From NCBI GenBank assembly GCA_964604305.1, contig CAZRYM010000028.1, forward strand, positions 1 through 19,174: 19,174 nucleotides of DNA, given 5' to 3'. Source of the DNA: JASUTC01 sp964604305 (GTDB lineage Bacteria; Thermotogota; Thermotogae; MWEM01). Under the pieces are notes generated by a model, which saw only the letters and a list, made by a program, of their open reading frames with translations, did not search any database and had not been told where the DNA came from. How positions within the stretch are numbered: position 1 is the first letter of the stretch; every line of letters starts with the position of its first letter. Shown piece by piece: positions 5,923 to 13,955 of the stretch. The position numbers were made by a program, and so were the translations under genes.

Positions 5923-7575
5923 TTAACGCAAGTGAATGTTGAAAAGAATGGGCAGTTTATGCATTCCGCCGGGTCTTGGCATGGCGTATGGATTTTCTGC
6001 ATTTGGCCATCCCACAAACCTTAAGGTGTTGTATTCAAACCACACCGGGTTGAAGAACAACGGAACTGACGGAAGATCTTTCATGAATTCGCCAACGGCT
6101 TCCATCATCAGTTCATCCTGTACTTTCTTTTCAGTTTCTCTCTTATACTGATCCAATGCCTTATCTATGGTTTCATTTTTGTATCTCATGCCATAGTAAT
6201 TGGCAGTATTCTCTCCAATAGGAGCCCAATTGTCCGAATGCATCCAATGGGTGTATTGATAATGCGGATTTGTCCCTGTAACGGATATTCCCATACACAT
6301 TCTGTAATTTCCGTTATAAAGATTGTCTTTGTACGGTGTCGGCCATGCTGCCTGTGTCAATATGGCCTCTATTCCGGCTTCTTTCAACTGAGATGAAATG
6401 ACTTCGCAACCCGTTACCCAATCGGTCCAGCCGGTGGGGGTATAGAGTTTGAAAGACAGTTCCATCCCGTCTTTTTCATAGATGCCTTTGTTATTCAGTT
6501 TATATCCTGCGTCCTCAAGAATAATCGTGGCATAATCGGGATCATACTCTACTCCGTATTCATCTTCAAACGGTTCTGCCAAATATTCAAATTGTGCCTG
6601 AAGCCCGGAGATGTGAGCCGGTACAGCACCACTTGCCATAATTCTTGTGATCTCTTCAGGATCAAGTGCGTAGGCAATTGCCCTTCTGACTTCCGGATCA
6701 TCAAACGGTCTCGTGAGATTATTCAGATTGAGGAAGACCAAATTACCGGCGGGAAGCCAGTATTTGTGGTGTTCCGGATCGGATTTCACGTAGACTTCGT
6801 CAATATTTGCCACAAAATAACCGGCCCAGTCATATTCGTCGTTTGCCAATTTAAATCCAACCTGTTCATTGGTGGTGGAAATGTATTCGATACCGGCAAT
6901 GTAGGGAAGCGGTTTTCCGTCTTCTGCGATTTGCCAATAATCCGGATTACTGTCCACAATATATGAAAGCTCTGTGAATGAACCGTCTCTGTATTCAAAT
7001 GGTCCTGTTCCAATTGGATTGGTGTTCCCCGTCCAAGTTAGCGGGTCAGCAACCTTTGACCAGATGTGTGCGGGAATGATAAAGATACTGGAGAAATATT
7101 CAATGAGCGTGGTATTCACTTCTTTAAAATGGAAGGTCACCTGATTATAAGCTGATGCTTCCACCTTTTCCAGCCCCTGATTCCATATGCCTGAATAATC
7201 CAGTGCCTGATTTTCTTTACCCAGATTGACTGTAAACAGTACATCAGCAATGGTGAACGGCATACCGTCATTCCAGAAAACATCGTCTCTCAGTGTAAAA
7301 GTTAACGAAAGCAAGTCATCTGCCCATTGGTAGGATTCAGCTAACCAGGGTGTGATTTCTCCTGTCATGGGGTTGTAATAGATCATCGTTTCATAGAAAA
7401 GTCCTACTGTAGCTTCTAAAGCATTAGGTGAAAACGGGTTGAAATTCTGTACAAGAACCCCCTGTTTCATGGGAGTCATCTTCACATATCCACCCCTTTT
7501 AACATCTTGAGCCATCAATGTGCTGCTGAAAATCAAACAGACGATTAACAAGGTTAATACAAATGCTTTTTTCAT
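5923..7575 (-). CDS. oppA: Extracellular solute-binding protein, family 5 (OppA-like)
   Basis: This 550-residue exported protein captures the substrate for the OppBCDF transporter. Residues 1-22 are a signal peptide (MKKAF, hydrophobic core, SSTLMA before QDVK); no lipobox cysteine follows, so it would be periplasmic or otherwise held rather than a lipoprotein. The SBP_bac_5 fold is clear from segments such as LAESYQWADDLLSLTFTLRD, DVFWNDGMPFTIADV, NPIGTGPFEYRD and DDPEVRRAIAYALDPEEI. The C-terminal GWPNAENPYAMPRPG resembles binding proteins that I recall from Thermotogota, several of which bind beta-glucosides or other oligosaccharides instead of peptides, so the substrate is open. The AAGGAGGG ribosome site before the ATG is near ideal and fits high expression. 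It is transcribed from the promoter at 7646-7673. Confidence 0.93.
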   Translation of the reverse strand: MKKAFVLTLLIVCLIFSSTLMAQDVKRGGYVKMTPMKQGVLVQNFNPFSPNALEATVGLFYETMIYYNPMTGEITPWLAESYQWADDLLSLTFTLRDDVFWNDGMPFTIADVLFTVNLGKENQALDYSGIWNQGLEKVEASAYNQVTFHFKEVNTTLIEYFSSIFIIPAHIWSKVADPLTWTGNTNPIGTGPFEYRDGSFTELSYIVDSNPDYWQIAEDGKPLPYIAGIEYISTTNEQVGFKLANDEYDWAGYFVANIDEVYVKSDPEHHKYWLPAGNLVFLNLNNLTRPFDDPEVRRAIAYALDPEEITRIMASGAVPAHISGLQAQFEYLAEPFEDEYGVEYDPDYATIILEDAGYKLNNKGIYEKDGMELSFKLYTPTGWTDWVTGCEVISSQLKEAGIEAILTQAAWPTPYKDNLYNGNYRMCMGISVTGTNPHYQYTHWMHSDNWAPIGENTANYYGMRYKNETIDKALDQYKRETEKKVQDELMMEAVGEFMKDLPSVPLFFNPVWFEYNTLRFVGWPNAENPYAMPRPGGMHKLPILFNIHLR

Positions 7576-7645
7576 TTTTTACCCTCCTTTTTATTATCCG
7601 GCTTCTGTTGCCGTGTTTTTACTGTCTATTTTTTTATGTCATAAC

Positions 7646-7673
7646 ATTATACACTTTTTGTCTTTTTTTTCAA
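7646..7673 (-). promoter_or_regulatory. Promoter of oppA
   Basis: The minus strand carries TTGAAA (7668-7673) and TATAAT (7646-7651) separated by 16 bases. Long A/T tracts lie around and upstream of the -35, like an UP element. Transcription would start near 7639, about 64 bases before the oppA ATG. Confidence 0.75.
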
Positions 7674-7712
7674 AAAAATTTTCTTCTACTACCCTTTTCA
7701 ACAAAAGCGTGA

Positions 7713-7734
7713 TATAATTTTAGCAGAATGGAGG
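7713..7734 (+). promoter_or_regulatory. -10 box and ribosome binding site of the 7741 gene
   Basis: TATAAT at 7713-7718 is followed by GGAGG at 7730-7734, six bases before the ATG. No good -35 is visible. Transcription from this box would begin around 7725, so the leader would be only about 15 bases long, barely including the ribosome site. The box sits back-to-back with the oppA promoter. Confidence 0.5.
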
Positions 7735-7740
7735 TTTTGC

Positions 7741-8664
7741 ATGCGAAAAACACTTCTATGGGTTTTCCTGTTCATTATGTTTCTTTCATTACATTCTTTT
7801 TCCAAGGAAAGTATAGAGATACCCCTTAAATTTGATATGAATTCCAACTCGATGTATCAATTTCAGGCACCGCTTACTTTGGGTATGCCTGTTGATTTTG
7901 GAATGGGTTTTAATGGGTTTATCCCTGCAGGTTATTTTTATGCATTCTCCGAGGAAAAGAGGGAAAAGACTTTTCTTTTTGTAAAACGACCCGCAGAAAT
8001 CAAACGTATTAAGGTGATGTGGGGGCTTTCAGAGGAATTCTTATACGAATTCCGGTTTCAACATATATACAACGATGCTTTCAAAATTTCCAATATCATC
8101 GAGTTTTTCGGTTTTCTTTCTCCGGTGGAGAGCATACCGCTAACATTTACATACGATTTTAGGACATTTGGCAGTGCTTCTAATCCCGTGATGAATACCT
8201 TTGGATTGGGTTTTACAACAGTAGGTCCCGTCGAATTAAATGTCTTTTTTCAGGCTTACCGAGACAGAGAAAGGCATCACGGCTTAACGGAAATCGGTAT
8301 TAAAATCTTGGATTACAGACCCTTTGGAGTTGTTATGGGTGACTTGTTGGGAGTGTATTCAGTCATCGATTTTAAAGAGCTCAACTCACGTTTTAAACCC
8401 AGAATAGCCGCCGGATATTCCAGAAAGACTGACTCCATATCCTTTGGTATTCTCCTTCATAGTGATTCAGCCGTTAACGAAAAAACAACTTTAAATCTGA
8501 ATACTATGTTGTTGCTTCCTGTATCCGGTGACCCTTATTGGTCTTTTCAGGGGCAATACGATTATTCAAACCGCCTTTCTGTTATATTTAACTGCTCTTT
8601 GGAAGGGTTTTTCTTTGAAAACAAATACATCTTTGATTTATCAGAATTATTTACAGATGGATAA
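7741..8664 (+). CDS. Exported beta-barrel-like protein of unknown function
   Basis: I do not recognise this 307-residue protein by name. Residues 1-21 form a signal peptide (MRKT, hydrophobic core, then SFSKESIE). The remainder has almost no helix-like stretches and many strands of alternating hydrophobic/polar residues with aromatic girdles, such as EFLYEFRFQHIYND, FGLGFTTVGPVELNVFFQAYRD, FKPRIAAGYSRKTDSISFGILLHSD and WSFQGQYDYSNRLSVIFNCSLEGFFFENKYIFDL. This pattern is what outer-membrane beta-barrels show, and it implies a second membrane or toga. There is no terminal Phe/Tyr as in proteobacterial barrels; the protein ends SELFTDG. It is preceded by its own -10 box and a strong GGAGG site, and overlaps hemW by eight bases, so the two are co-transcribed though no functional link is evident. 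Gene call strong; barrel call moderate. Confidence 0.8.
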   Translation: MRKTLLWVFLFIMFLSLHSFSKESIEIPLKFDMNSNSMYQFQAPLTLGMPVDFGMGFNGFIPAGYFYAFSEEKREKTFLFVKRPAEIKRIKVMWGLSEEFLYEFRFQHIYNDAFKISNIIEFFGFLSPVESIPLTFTYDFRTFGSASNPVMNTFGLGFTTVGPVELNVFFQAYRDRERHHGLTEIGIKILDYRPFGVVMGDLLGVYSVIDFKELNSRFKPRIAAGYSRKTDSISFGILLHSDSAVNEKTTLNLNTMLLLPVSGDPYWSFQGQYDYSNRLSVIFNCSLEGFFFENKYIFDLSELFTDG

Positions 8665-9805
8665 AGATAATTCTGTCTCCCTCTATGTGCATATTCCTTT
8701 TTGCACTTCAAAATGCGATTATTGTGATTTTACTTCCTTTCCAATTACAACCGGCACAAAAACATTATTTTCAGATTATTTTGAAGCTTTAAAAAGCGAA
8801 CTGCTTTTTTGGAAGAATCATCATCTTAATTCCAATAATGTACTTACTTCGCTTTATATTGGGGGAGGCACTCCTTCGGTGGTTCCTGTTGAATATTATC
8901 AATCTTTTTTTAATGAGGTTTTTCGCATCTTTTCCAGTCCCCTTGAATTTACTTGTGAAGTGAATCCTTCCAGTGTTTCTCAAGATTTCTTGCTTGGCTT
9001 AAAGGACTTCGGTTGTACGAGAATCAGTATGGGGATGCAATCACCATCTGACAAAACCCTTAAAAAAGTTCATCGAACTCAAACACTTTCGAAGTTTCTG
9101 AAACAGGATTCAAACATCCGCTCACTTTTTTCAAATGTAAATGTTGATCTGATTTGCGGGCTGCCGGAAGACCTTCAGGAATGGAGTAAACAAAGTGGTT
9201 ACCTTTTGGAGAATTTGTCCCCGGAGCACTGTTCAGTTTATGTTCTGGAAGTGGAGAAGGATACACCGCTTGGTAAAAATTACAGAAATGGGATGATAGA
9301 GCTTCCTTCATTCGAGTATACAACAGAGATTTTTGAACAATTAATCTGGCGATTAATTGGATTGGGGTATCGCCAATACGAAATTTCCAATTTTTCCTAC
9401 CCCGGTTATGAGTCCATTCACAACCACGCGTATTGGCAAAGCAAAAATTATATTGGGCTGGGCGTTTCTGCGGGTGGCCTTTACCATAATCTAAGATATG
9501 TGAACACTCATTCGCTAAAGGCCTATATGAATTTCCAATTTGATCAGGAGAAGCATTATGATCATCGGGTCGTCAATTCACCGGAGGCTTTCCTTAAAGA
9601 ATTTCTTTTTATGGGGTTACGTTTGAAAAAGGGAATTGCTGTGAAGGATCTAGAGGCAAGATTTCCGGATTCATCCATAGGAAAAATCGTTAAAATTCTT
9701 GCCTCTTCAAGATTTATGACCTTGTCTGACGGTTATTTGAAACTCGTTGATTATTATTTTATCCACAATCGAGAGGCTTTTGAATATCTTCTTGAGGTCA
9801 TTTAG
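8657..9805 (+). CDS. hemW: HemW, radical SAM heme chaperone (HemN-like family)
   Basis: This 382-residue radical S-adenosylmethionine protein has the cluster-binding motif C16-x3-C20-x2-C23 in HIPFCTSKCDYCDF. CDF lacks the fourth CxC cysteine of true HemN and points to HemW. Further marks are GGGTP (69-73), CEVNPSS (100-106), the GMQS segment with a downstream HR, and HNHAYW (255-260), the HNxxYW heme-binding motif of HemW. HemW inserts heme into target proteins; many family members were formerly labelled oxygen-independent coproporphyrinogen oxidase. The start is taken at ATG 8657, eight bases inside the preceding gene. No clear ribosome site precedes it, so coupling to the upstream gene is likely. 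An in-frame TTG at 8615 with GGAAGG eight bases upstream is an alternative that would add 14 residues. No other heme genes are in view. Confidence 0.92.
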   Translation: MDKDNSVSLYVHIPFCTSKCDYCDFTSFPITTGTKTLFSDYFEALKSELLFWKNHHLNSNNVLTSLYIGGGTPSVVPVEYYQSFFNEVFRIFSSPLEFTCEVNPSSVSQDFLLGLKDFGCTRISMGMQSPSDKTLKKVHRTQTLSKFLKQDSNIRSLFSNVNVDLICGLPEDLQEWSKQSGYLLENLSPEHCSVYVLEVEKDTPLGKNYRNGMIELPSFEYTTEIFEQLIWRLIGLGYRQYEISNFSYPGYESIHNHAYWQSKNYIGLGVSAGGLYHNLRYVNTHSLKAYMNFQFDQEKHYDHRVVNSPEAFLKEFLFMGLRLKKGIAVKDLEARFPDSSIGKIVKILASSRFMTLSDGYLKLVDYYFIHNREAFEYLLEVI

Positions 9806-9827
9806 CGTTTATCATTAAAGCCTTTTT

Positions 9828-10379
9828 TCACAACCCTAAATCATCCGATATTGATTTCATGGCATCAATGACAAATTGTATGTGTTCTGACAAGTCCACT
9901 TCCAACTCTTCTGCACCTTTTTTAATATCGTCCCGGTTAACGGAGGCGGCAAATGATTTGTCTTTCAGCTTTTTCTTAACGGATTTGACTTTAAGGTCAT
10001 CAATCTTTTTGGATGGTCTCACGAGGGTTGCAGCCGTTATCATTCCCGTGAGTTCGTCAACTGCAAAAAGAGTTTTTGCCATGAGTGTGTCCCTTTCAAC
10101 ACCGGTATAATCTGCATGACCCAGAATGGCTTTTATCCAGGCTTCATCCACGCCCTTTTCTCTCAATATCTCAGCACCCTTAAAAGGATGTTCTTCAGCA
10201 GTAGGAAATCTTTCATAATCAAAATCATGAAGCAATCCCACTATTCCCCAAATCTCTTCATCTTCGTTAAACTTCTTTGCGTACGCCCGCATTGCAGCTT
10301 CTACAGCCAAAGCGTGTTTGACGAGATTATCTTTTTTGGTATATTCATTCAACAGTTCCCATGCCTGTTCTCTGTTCAT
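9828..10379 (-). CDS. HD-domain (HDIG-type) metal-dependent phosphohydrolase
   Basis: This 183-residue soluble protein carries an HD domain with the metal ligands in place: H22 (KHALAVE), H51-D52 (GLLHDFDYERFP) and D108 (FAVDELTG), plus the conserved EEHPFKGAEILRE and GHADYTG segments. HD proteins of this size are usually nucleotidases or phosphohydrolases; the substrate cannot be deduced. The C-terminal third is lysine-rich (KKIDDLKVKSVKKKLKDKSF). The start ATG has AGGAGG-like spacing (GGAGG then AAAGAG). The gene is downstream of clpX on the same strand, but an intrinsic terminator ends only 15 bases before its start codon, so it depends on read-through or an unseen promoter. It converges on hemW with 22 bases between the stops. 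Confidence 0.88.
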   Translation of the reverse strand: MNREQAWELLNEYTKKDNLVKHALAVEAAMRAYAKKFNEDEEIWGIVGLLHDFDYERFPTAEEHPFKGAEILREKGVDEAWIKAILGHADYTGVERDTLMAKTLFAVDELTGMITAATLVRPSKKIDDLKVKSVKKKLKDKSFAASVNRDDIKKGAEELEVDLSEHIQFVIDAMKSISDDLGL

Positions 10380-10394
10380 CTCTTTCCTCCAATC

Positions 10395-10417
10395 AAAAAA
10401 GGAGGCTAAAAGCCTCC
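10395..10417 (-). terminator. Intrinsic terminator between clpX and the HD gene
   Basis: On the minus strand, GGAGGCT and AGCCTCC (10411-10417 and 10401-10407) form a seven-base-pair stem with a three-base loop, followed by six T. It lies about 20 bases after the clpX stop. The 3' arm CCTCC is also complementary to the GGAGG ribosome site of the HD gene ten bases further on, so alternative pairing is possible. Confidence 0.85.
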
Positions 10418-10437
10418 CTTTATTTTAAAATTTACTT

Positions 10438-11655
10438 TTATGCGGATTGTTTAAGGATCTCTATTGCCCTTTGCTTATCTTCTACCATTTCCTTTGTTAT
10501 AACAATTCTTTCAACGTTCTCCAAAGAGGGTGCCTCAAACATAATATCGATCATTACTTCTTCAAAAACACTCTTTAGTGCACGTGCTCCGGTTCCTCTG
10601 TTCATCGCCTTTTTTGCAATGGCTTCAAGGGCATCGCTCTCGAAATCAATGATGATGTTATCCATCTCAAGAAGCTTCTGATACTGTTTTACAACTGAAT
10701 TTTTGGGTTCAAGCATGATGTCTATCAACGCTTTTTCATCCAGATCATTCAATGTTGAAAAGACAGGAAATCTTCCAATAAATTCAGGAATAAGGCCAAA
10801 TTGGATCAGGTCTTCGGGATTTGCATGAGCAAGTATTTCTCCGATCCGCTTGGTCTTTTTGGATTCTATCTTCGAACCGAAACCCATTGCTGAACTTTCG
10901 ATTCTGTGCTTGATGATCTCTTCCAGTCCGTCAAAGGCTCCACCTGCCATAAACAGGATATTTGTCGTATCAATTTTGATAAAATCCTGATAAGGGTGCT
11001 TTCTTCCTCCCTTGGGTGGAACATTAGCTTCAACACCTTCCAAAATCTTAAGAAGGGCTTGCTGGACTCCTTCACCGGATACGTCCCTGGTTATGGATAC
11101 GTTGGGCCCTTTTTTACCTATTTTATCCACTTCATCCAAATAGATGATTCCCTTTTCTGCCCGTTCGATGTCGAAATTGGCAGCTCGGATTAGCTTCAAT
11201 AAAACATTTTCCACATCTTCACCAACATAACCGGCTTCTGTGATGGGCGTGGCATCAACTATTGCAAAGGGTACATCCAATGCTTTCGCCAGGGTTTTTG
11301 CTATTAATGTCTTTCCACATCCTGTCGGTCCAATCATCATGATATTGGATTTTTCCAGTTCTATTCCCTCTGATTTTCCAAGCATAATCCTTTTGTAGTG
11401 GTTATAAACCGATACGGCTACGGCCTTTTTAGTTTCTTCCTGACCGATTACGTATTTATCCAATTCCCTTTTTAACTCGATAGGTGTTGGAAGATCTTCT
11501 TTAATATCTCTGAAATGTATTGCCTGATCTTCCGAAAGGGTATCGTGATACAGCTCTATACATTCATTACAGATATATACATTCGGACCTGCAAGCAGCC
11601 TCTGTACCTGACTTTCGGGTCTTCCGCAAAATGAACATCTCTTCTCTACCTTCAT
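10438..11655 (-). CDS. clpX: ATP-dependent Clp protease ATP-binding subunit ClpX
   Basis: This 405-residue AAA+ unfoldase feeds substrates to ClpP. The N-terminal zinc-binding domain has four cysteines (C7, C10, C29, C32). The AAA+ core shows Walker A GPTGCGKT (109-116), pore loop GYVG (142-145), Walker B IIYLDE (170-175), the RKH-type segment GGRKHPYQDF and the sensor region LIPEFIGRFPV. The ClpP-docking loop reads MGF in place of the common IGF. Length is normal for ClpX. An upstream in-frame TTG (11664) would sit directly against the AAAGG ribosome site, so the ATG at 11655, nine bases from that site, is chosen. It follows clpP by 21 bases and ends shortly before a terminator, making it the last gene of tig-clpP-clpX. 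Confidence 0.97.
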   Translation of the reverse strand: MKVEKRCSFCGRPESQVQRLLAGPNVYICNECIELYHDTLSEDQAIHFRDIKEDLPTPIELKRELDKYVIGQEETKKAVAVSVYNHYKRIMLGKSEGIELEKSNIMMIGPTGCGKTLIAKTLAKALDVPFAIVDATPITEAGYVGEDVENVLLKLIRAANFDIERAEKGIIYLDEVDKIGKKGPNVSITRDVSGEGVQQALLKILEGVEANVPPKGGRKHPYQDFIKIDTTNILFMAGGAFDGLEEIIKHRIESSAMGFGSKIESKKTKRIGEILAHANPEDLIQFGLIPEFIGRFPVFSTLNDLDEKALIDIMLEPKNSVVKQYQKLLEMDNIIIDFESDALEAIAKKAMNRGTGARALKSVFEEVMIDIMFEAPSLENVERIVITKEMVEDKQRAIEILKQSA

Positions 11656-11676
11656 GCTACACAACCTTTCGGGTCA

Positions 11677-12273
11677 TTATTGATTCTTTTCTATGATTTT
11701 GTCGATTAAATTATAATCGAGCGCTTCCGTAGGTGTCATCCAACGATTTCTGTCTGTGTCTTTTTCAATTTGTTCAATATCTTTTTTGGTATGTCTACTG
11801 ATTAATTCGTTTAGCTGTTTTTTTGTATTCATTAATTCTTTTACCTGTATCTCTACATCAGTAGCCTGCCCCTGTGCTCCTCCAAGCGGTTGGTGAAGCA
11901 TCATCTTTGAATTTGGCAGAGAATATCTCTTTCCTGCTTCTCCTGCCATCAGTAACAAAGCACCCATGGATGCCGCAAGACCTACACAAATGGTTGACAC
12001 TTCAGGTTTGATGTATTGCATGGTATCGTATATGGCAAGACCCGCTGAAACTGATCCTCCCGGACTGTTTATATACAAACTGATGTCTTTATCAGGATCC
12101 TGTGCTTCCAGGAAAAGCAATTGGGCGATGATGATATTTGATACATTGTCGTTTACAGGAGTTCCCAGGAATATTATCCTGTCTTTAAGCAGTCTGGAAT
12201 AAATATCATAAGCCCTTTCATATCTTCCCGTTGTCTCGATGACTGTTGGTATTATCTGGTTTGTTGGTTCCAC
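11677..12273 (-). CDS. clpP: ATP-dependent Clp protease proteolytic subunit ClpP
   Basis: This 198-residue serine peptidase (family S14) forms the degradation chamber that works with ClpX. The N-terminal IPTVIETTGRYERAYDIYSRLLKDRIIFLG, the oxyanion-region NSPGGSVSAG, catalytic Ser102 (LAASMGA) and His127 (MLHQPLGG) are all standard. The acid of the triad is unusual: where family members have DRD before an aromatic residue, this protein has TDRNRW, so the catalytic Asp is replaced by Asn176 (codon AAT at 11748-11746). The start is GTG at 12273; GAGGTG five bases upstream and the fit to ClpP N-termini support it, and no ATG is suitably placed. It lies 14 bases after tig and 21 before clpX, a classical operon order. 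Identity is certain; the activity of the Asn form is open. Confidence 0.97.
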   Translation of the reverse strand: MEPTNQIIPTVIETTGRYERAYDIYSRLLKDRIIFLGTPVNDNVSNIIIAQLLFLEAQDPDKDISLYINSPGGSVSAGLAIYDTMQYIKPEVSTICVGLAASMGALLLMAGEAGKRYSLPNSKMMLHQPLGGAQGQATDVEIQVKELMNTKKQLNELISRHTKKDIEQIEKDTDRNRWMTPTEALDYNLIDKIIEKNQ

Positions 12274-12287
12274 TTTTTCACCTCTTG

Positions 12288-13673
12288 TTATTCTTTATCT
12301 TCCTGTTCTATTTTCTCGGCTGTTTTCTCAACCTCTGCGATTATCTTATCGGCTTCCTCTTCAGCTTCTTTTTCCTCAGCTTTTGTGGGTAATTCCTTCT
12401 CTTCTATGGTGCATTTGTCCATCAGATATTCAGCTACTTTTTCCTGCATCATATTTTCTCTCAGTCTCGCACTTACGTTTTTATCTTTTTCAAGGAAACC
12501 CATGGCTTGCTCTGCGGTCATTCCCCATGCAGGCGACATTTTCTCTACATATTCCTTGAACATCTCATCTGTTATTTCTTCTCCCGTTTCCTTGAATACC
12601 TTGCTGATGGCATAGAGTTTTTTCAACTGATAGACGTTTGAGTCGATTATTTGTTCATTTAGTTCCTCTTCGGAGCCAAATTTTTGCATCTCGGATTCAT
12701 AACTGTTGTCTTTTTTCATTGATTCTTTTGAACTTTCCAGAAATTCCTTTTTGGTTTCTTCTGATATTTCAATTTCAGAATCTTCTACGAGACCGTTGAT
12801 GATCTGATTTTTCATCGAATTCTTTATCGTTTCTTCTAAGGCTTCCATAGCCTCTTGACGAATATTCGCCTTTAATTCTTCTAGCGTGTTCCCTTCCACT
12901 TCTTTTACTTCCTGAGCAAATTCATCTGTCAATTCGGGAATAACTCTTTTATAGACTTCTTCGACTTTAAGGTTGTAAACATATGTTAAATCCTTTCCCG
13001 ATTTGTTGCCATCAGCATCCGGTGCAAATTCCTTTTTATATTCCTTTTCTTCTCCGGCTTCCATGCCAATACAATTTTGTATGATATCTCTTTTATCGTC
13101 TTCAGCCAACTCGTACTCTTTGGCTTCCTGATTAAAAAGTTCCCTGCCTTCTTCATTGTTTACAGTGTAAGACATGCGAACACTGTCACCTATCTCGGCT
13201 TTTCCTTCTTTAGGTTCCAATATGGCATTTTCATTTTGAAGTTGCTTTAATCTTTCGTTTATCATTTCTTCGATATTTTCTTCGTTGGGAACGTACTTGT
13301 CCACGGTGATATCGTTGAAATCCGGAAGGGTGACCTCCGGTTTCAAGTGAATCTGAACGATCACTTCTGCATCATTGTCATCGGTAAATTCGAGATTCTC
13401 AATAGTGGGAAGCATTAGTGTGTCTTTATCTTTGATCGTCTCTTCGATGTCTTTTCTGATCAACTCTTCCAAAGCCATTGATTTTAGCCTGTCTTCACCG
13501 ATCATCTTTCTGATTAGTCCCTTAGGCGCTTTGCCTTTTCTAAACCCCGGAATTTGATATTCCCTGCCGGCTTTCTGTATCTCTTTTGTTATAAAGGGCT
13601 CAAATTCTTCGTTTTTGTAAACATACTTAATCGTTTCAAGATTCTTTTCTTTTGAAATCAATTCCTGTTTCAA
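12288..13673 (-). CDS. tig: Trigger factor (ribosome-associated chaperone, peptidyl-prolyl isomerase)
   Basis: This 461-residue cytosolic chaperone binds at the ribosomal exit tunnel. The N-terminal ribosome-docking domain contains the signature GFRKGKAPK (43-51). The FKBP-type isomerase domain spans roughly residues 155-245 (GDSVRMSYTV to YNLKVEEV), and the long helical C-terminal chaperone domain follows (VIPELTDEFAQ onwards). The last 35 or so residues are a low-complexity Glu/Lys tail (KAEEKEAEEEADKII). Length is slightly above the usual 430-450 because of this tail. The start is TTG at 13673, supported by AAGGAGGT six bases upstream and a good match to trigger factor N-termini; no ATG or GTG fits. 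It is the first gene of tig-clpP-clpX and has its own promoter between the tRNA-Cys terminator and the start. Confidence 0.96.
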   Translation of the reverse strand: MKQELISKEKNLETIKYVYKNEEFEPFITKEIQKAGREYQIPGFRKGKAPKGLIRKMIGEDRLKSMALEELIRKDIEETIKDKDTLMLPTIENLEFTDDNDAEVIVQIHLKPEVTLPDFNDITVDKYVPNEENIEEMINERLKQLQNENAILEPKEGKAEIGDSVRMSYTVNNEEGRELFNQEAKEYELAEDDKRDIIQNCIGMEAGEEKEYKKEFAPDADGNKSGKDLTYVYNLKVEEVYKRVIPELTDEFAQEVKEVEGNTLEELKANIRQEAMEALEETIKNSMKNQIINGLVEDSEIEISEETKKEFLESSKESMKKDNSYESEMQKFGSEEELNEQIIDSNVYQLKKLYAISKVFKETGEEITDEMFKEYVEKMSPAWGMTAEQAMGFLEKDKNVSARLRENMMQEKVAEYLMDKCTIEEKELPTKAEEKEAEEEADKIIAEVEKTAEKIEQEDKE

Positions 13674-13703
13674 GGGTAAACCTCCTTAATGTTTATCATA
13701 ATT

Positions 13704-13732
13704 ATTATATCATGTTTGCTTTTTTTCATGAA
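13704..13732 (-). promoter_or_regulatory. Promoter of tig-clpP-clpX
   Basis: The minus strand has an extended -10, TGATATAAT (13704-13712), and a weak -35 TTCATG (13727-13732) at 17-base spacing. It lies between the tRNA-Cys terminator and the tig ribosome site. I see no CIRCE inverted repeat or CtsR-type heptad repeats, so no heat-shock operator is evident. Confidence 0.65.
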
Positions 13733-13763
13733 TGGAAAAAACCATTTCGTCTTTAAAACAAAT

Positions 13764-13786
13764 AAAAACCGGCTTTACTAAGCCGG
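13764..13786 (-). terminator. Terminator of tRNA-Cys
   Basis: Minus strand: stem CCGGCTT/AAGCCGG (13780-13786 with 13769-13775), a four-base loop, then five T. It lies 15 bases beyond the CCA end of the tRNA and isolates it from tig. Confidence 0.85.
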
Positions 13787-13800
13787 CAAATGAATGATAT

Positions 13801-13877
13801 TGGAGGCAACGGTCGGATTCGAACCGACGAATAGAGATTTTGCAGACCTCTGCCTTAGACCCCTTGGCAACGTTGCC
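13801..13877 (-). tRNA. tRNA-Cys (anticodon GCA), CCA encoded
   Basis: The minus strand folds into a full cloverleaf. The acceptor is GGCAACG (13877-13871) with CGTTGCC (13811-13805). A short D arm GCC/GGC follows. The anticodon stem GAGGT/ATCTC carries loop CTGCAAA, so the anticodon is GCA. The T arm is GTCGG/CCGAC with loop TTCGAAT. The discriminator is T and CCA is encoded. It is flanked by its own promoter and terminator, so it is a single-gene transcript. Confidence 0.96.
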
Positions 13878-13889
13878 AAAACCTCATGT

Positions 13890-13918
13890 ATTATACCAGA
13901 ATGGTGAGGGGATTTCAA
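13890..13918 (-). promoter_or_regulatory. Promoter of tRNA-Cys
   Basis: TTGAAA (13913-13918) and a perfect TATAAT (13890-13895) are separated by 17 bases on the minus strand. Transcription would start about six bases before the mature 5' end of the tRNA. It has the same TTGAAA box as the oppA promoter. Confidence 0.85.
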
Positions 13919-13955
13919 GAATATTTATGAAGATTATATTAATTTTTATCATTTT

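Noticed and set aside
11656..11664. TTG start for clpX three codons upstream
   Set aside because: The AAAGG ribosome site would directly touch the TTG; the ATG at 11655 has proper spacing and the usual ClpX N-terminus.
13674..13760. Heat-shock operator (CIRCE or CtsR type) before tig-clpP-clpX
   Set aside because: No inverted repeat or tandem heptads of the known kinds are visible in the promoter region.
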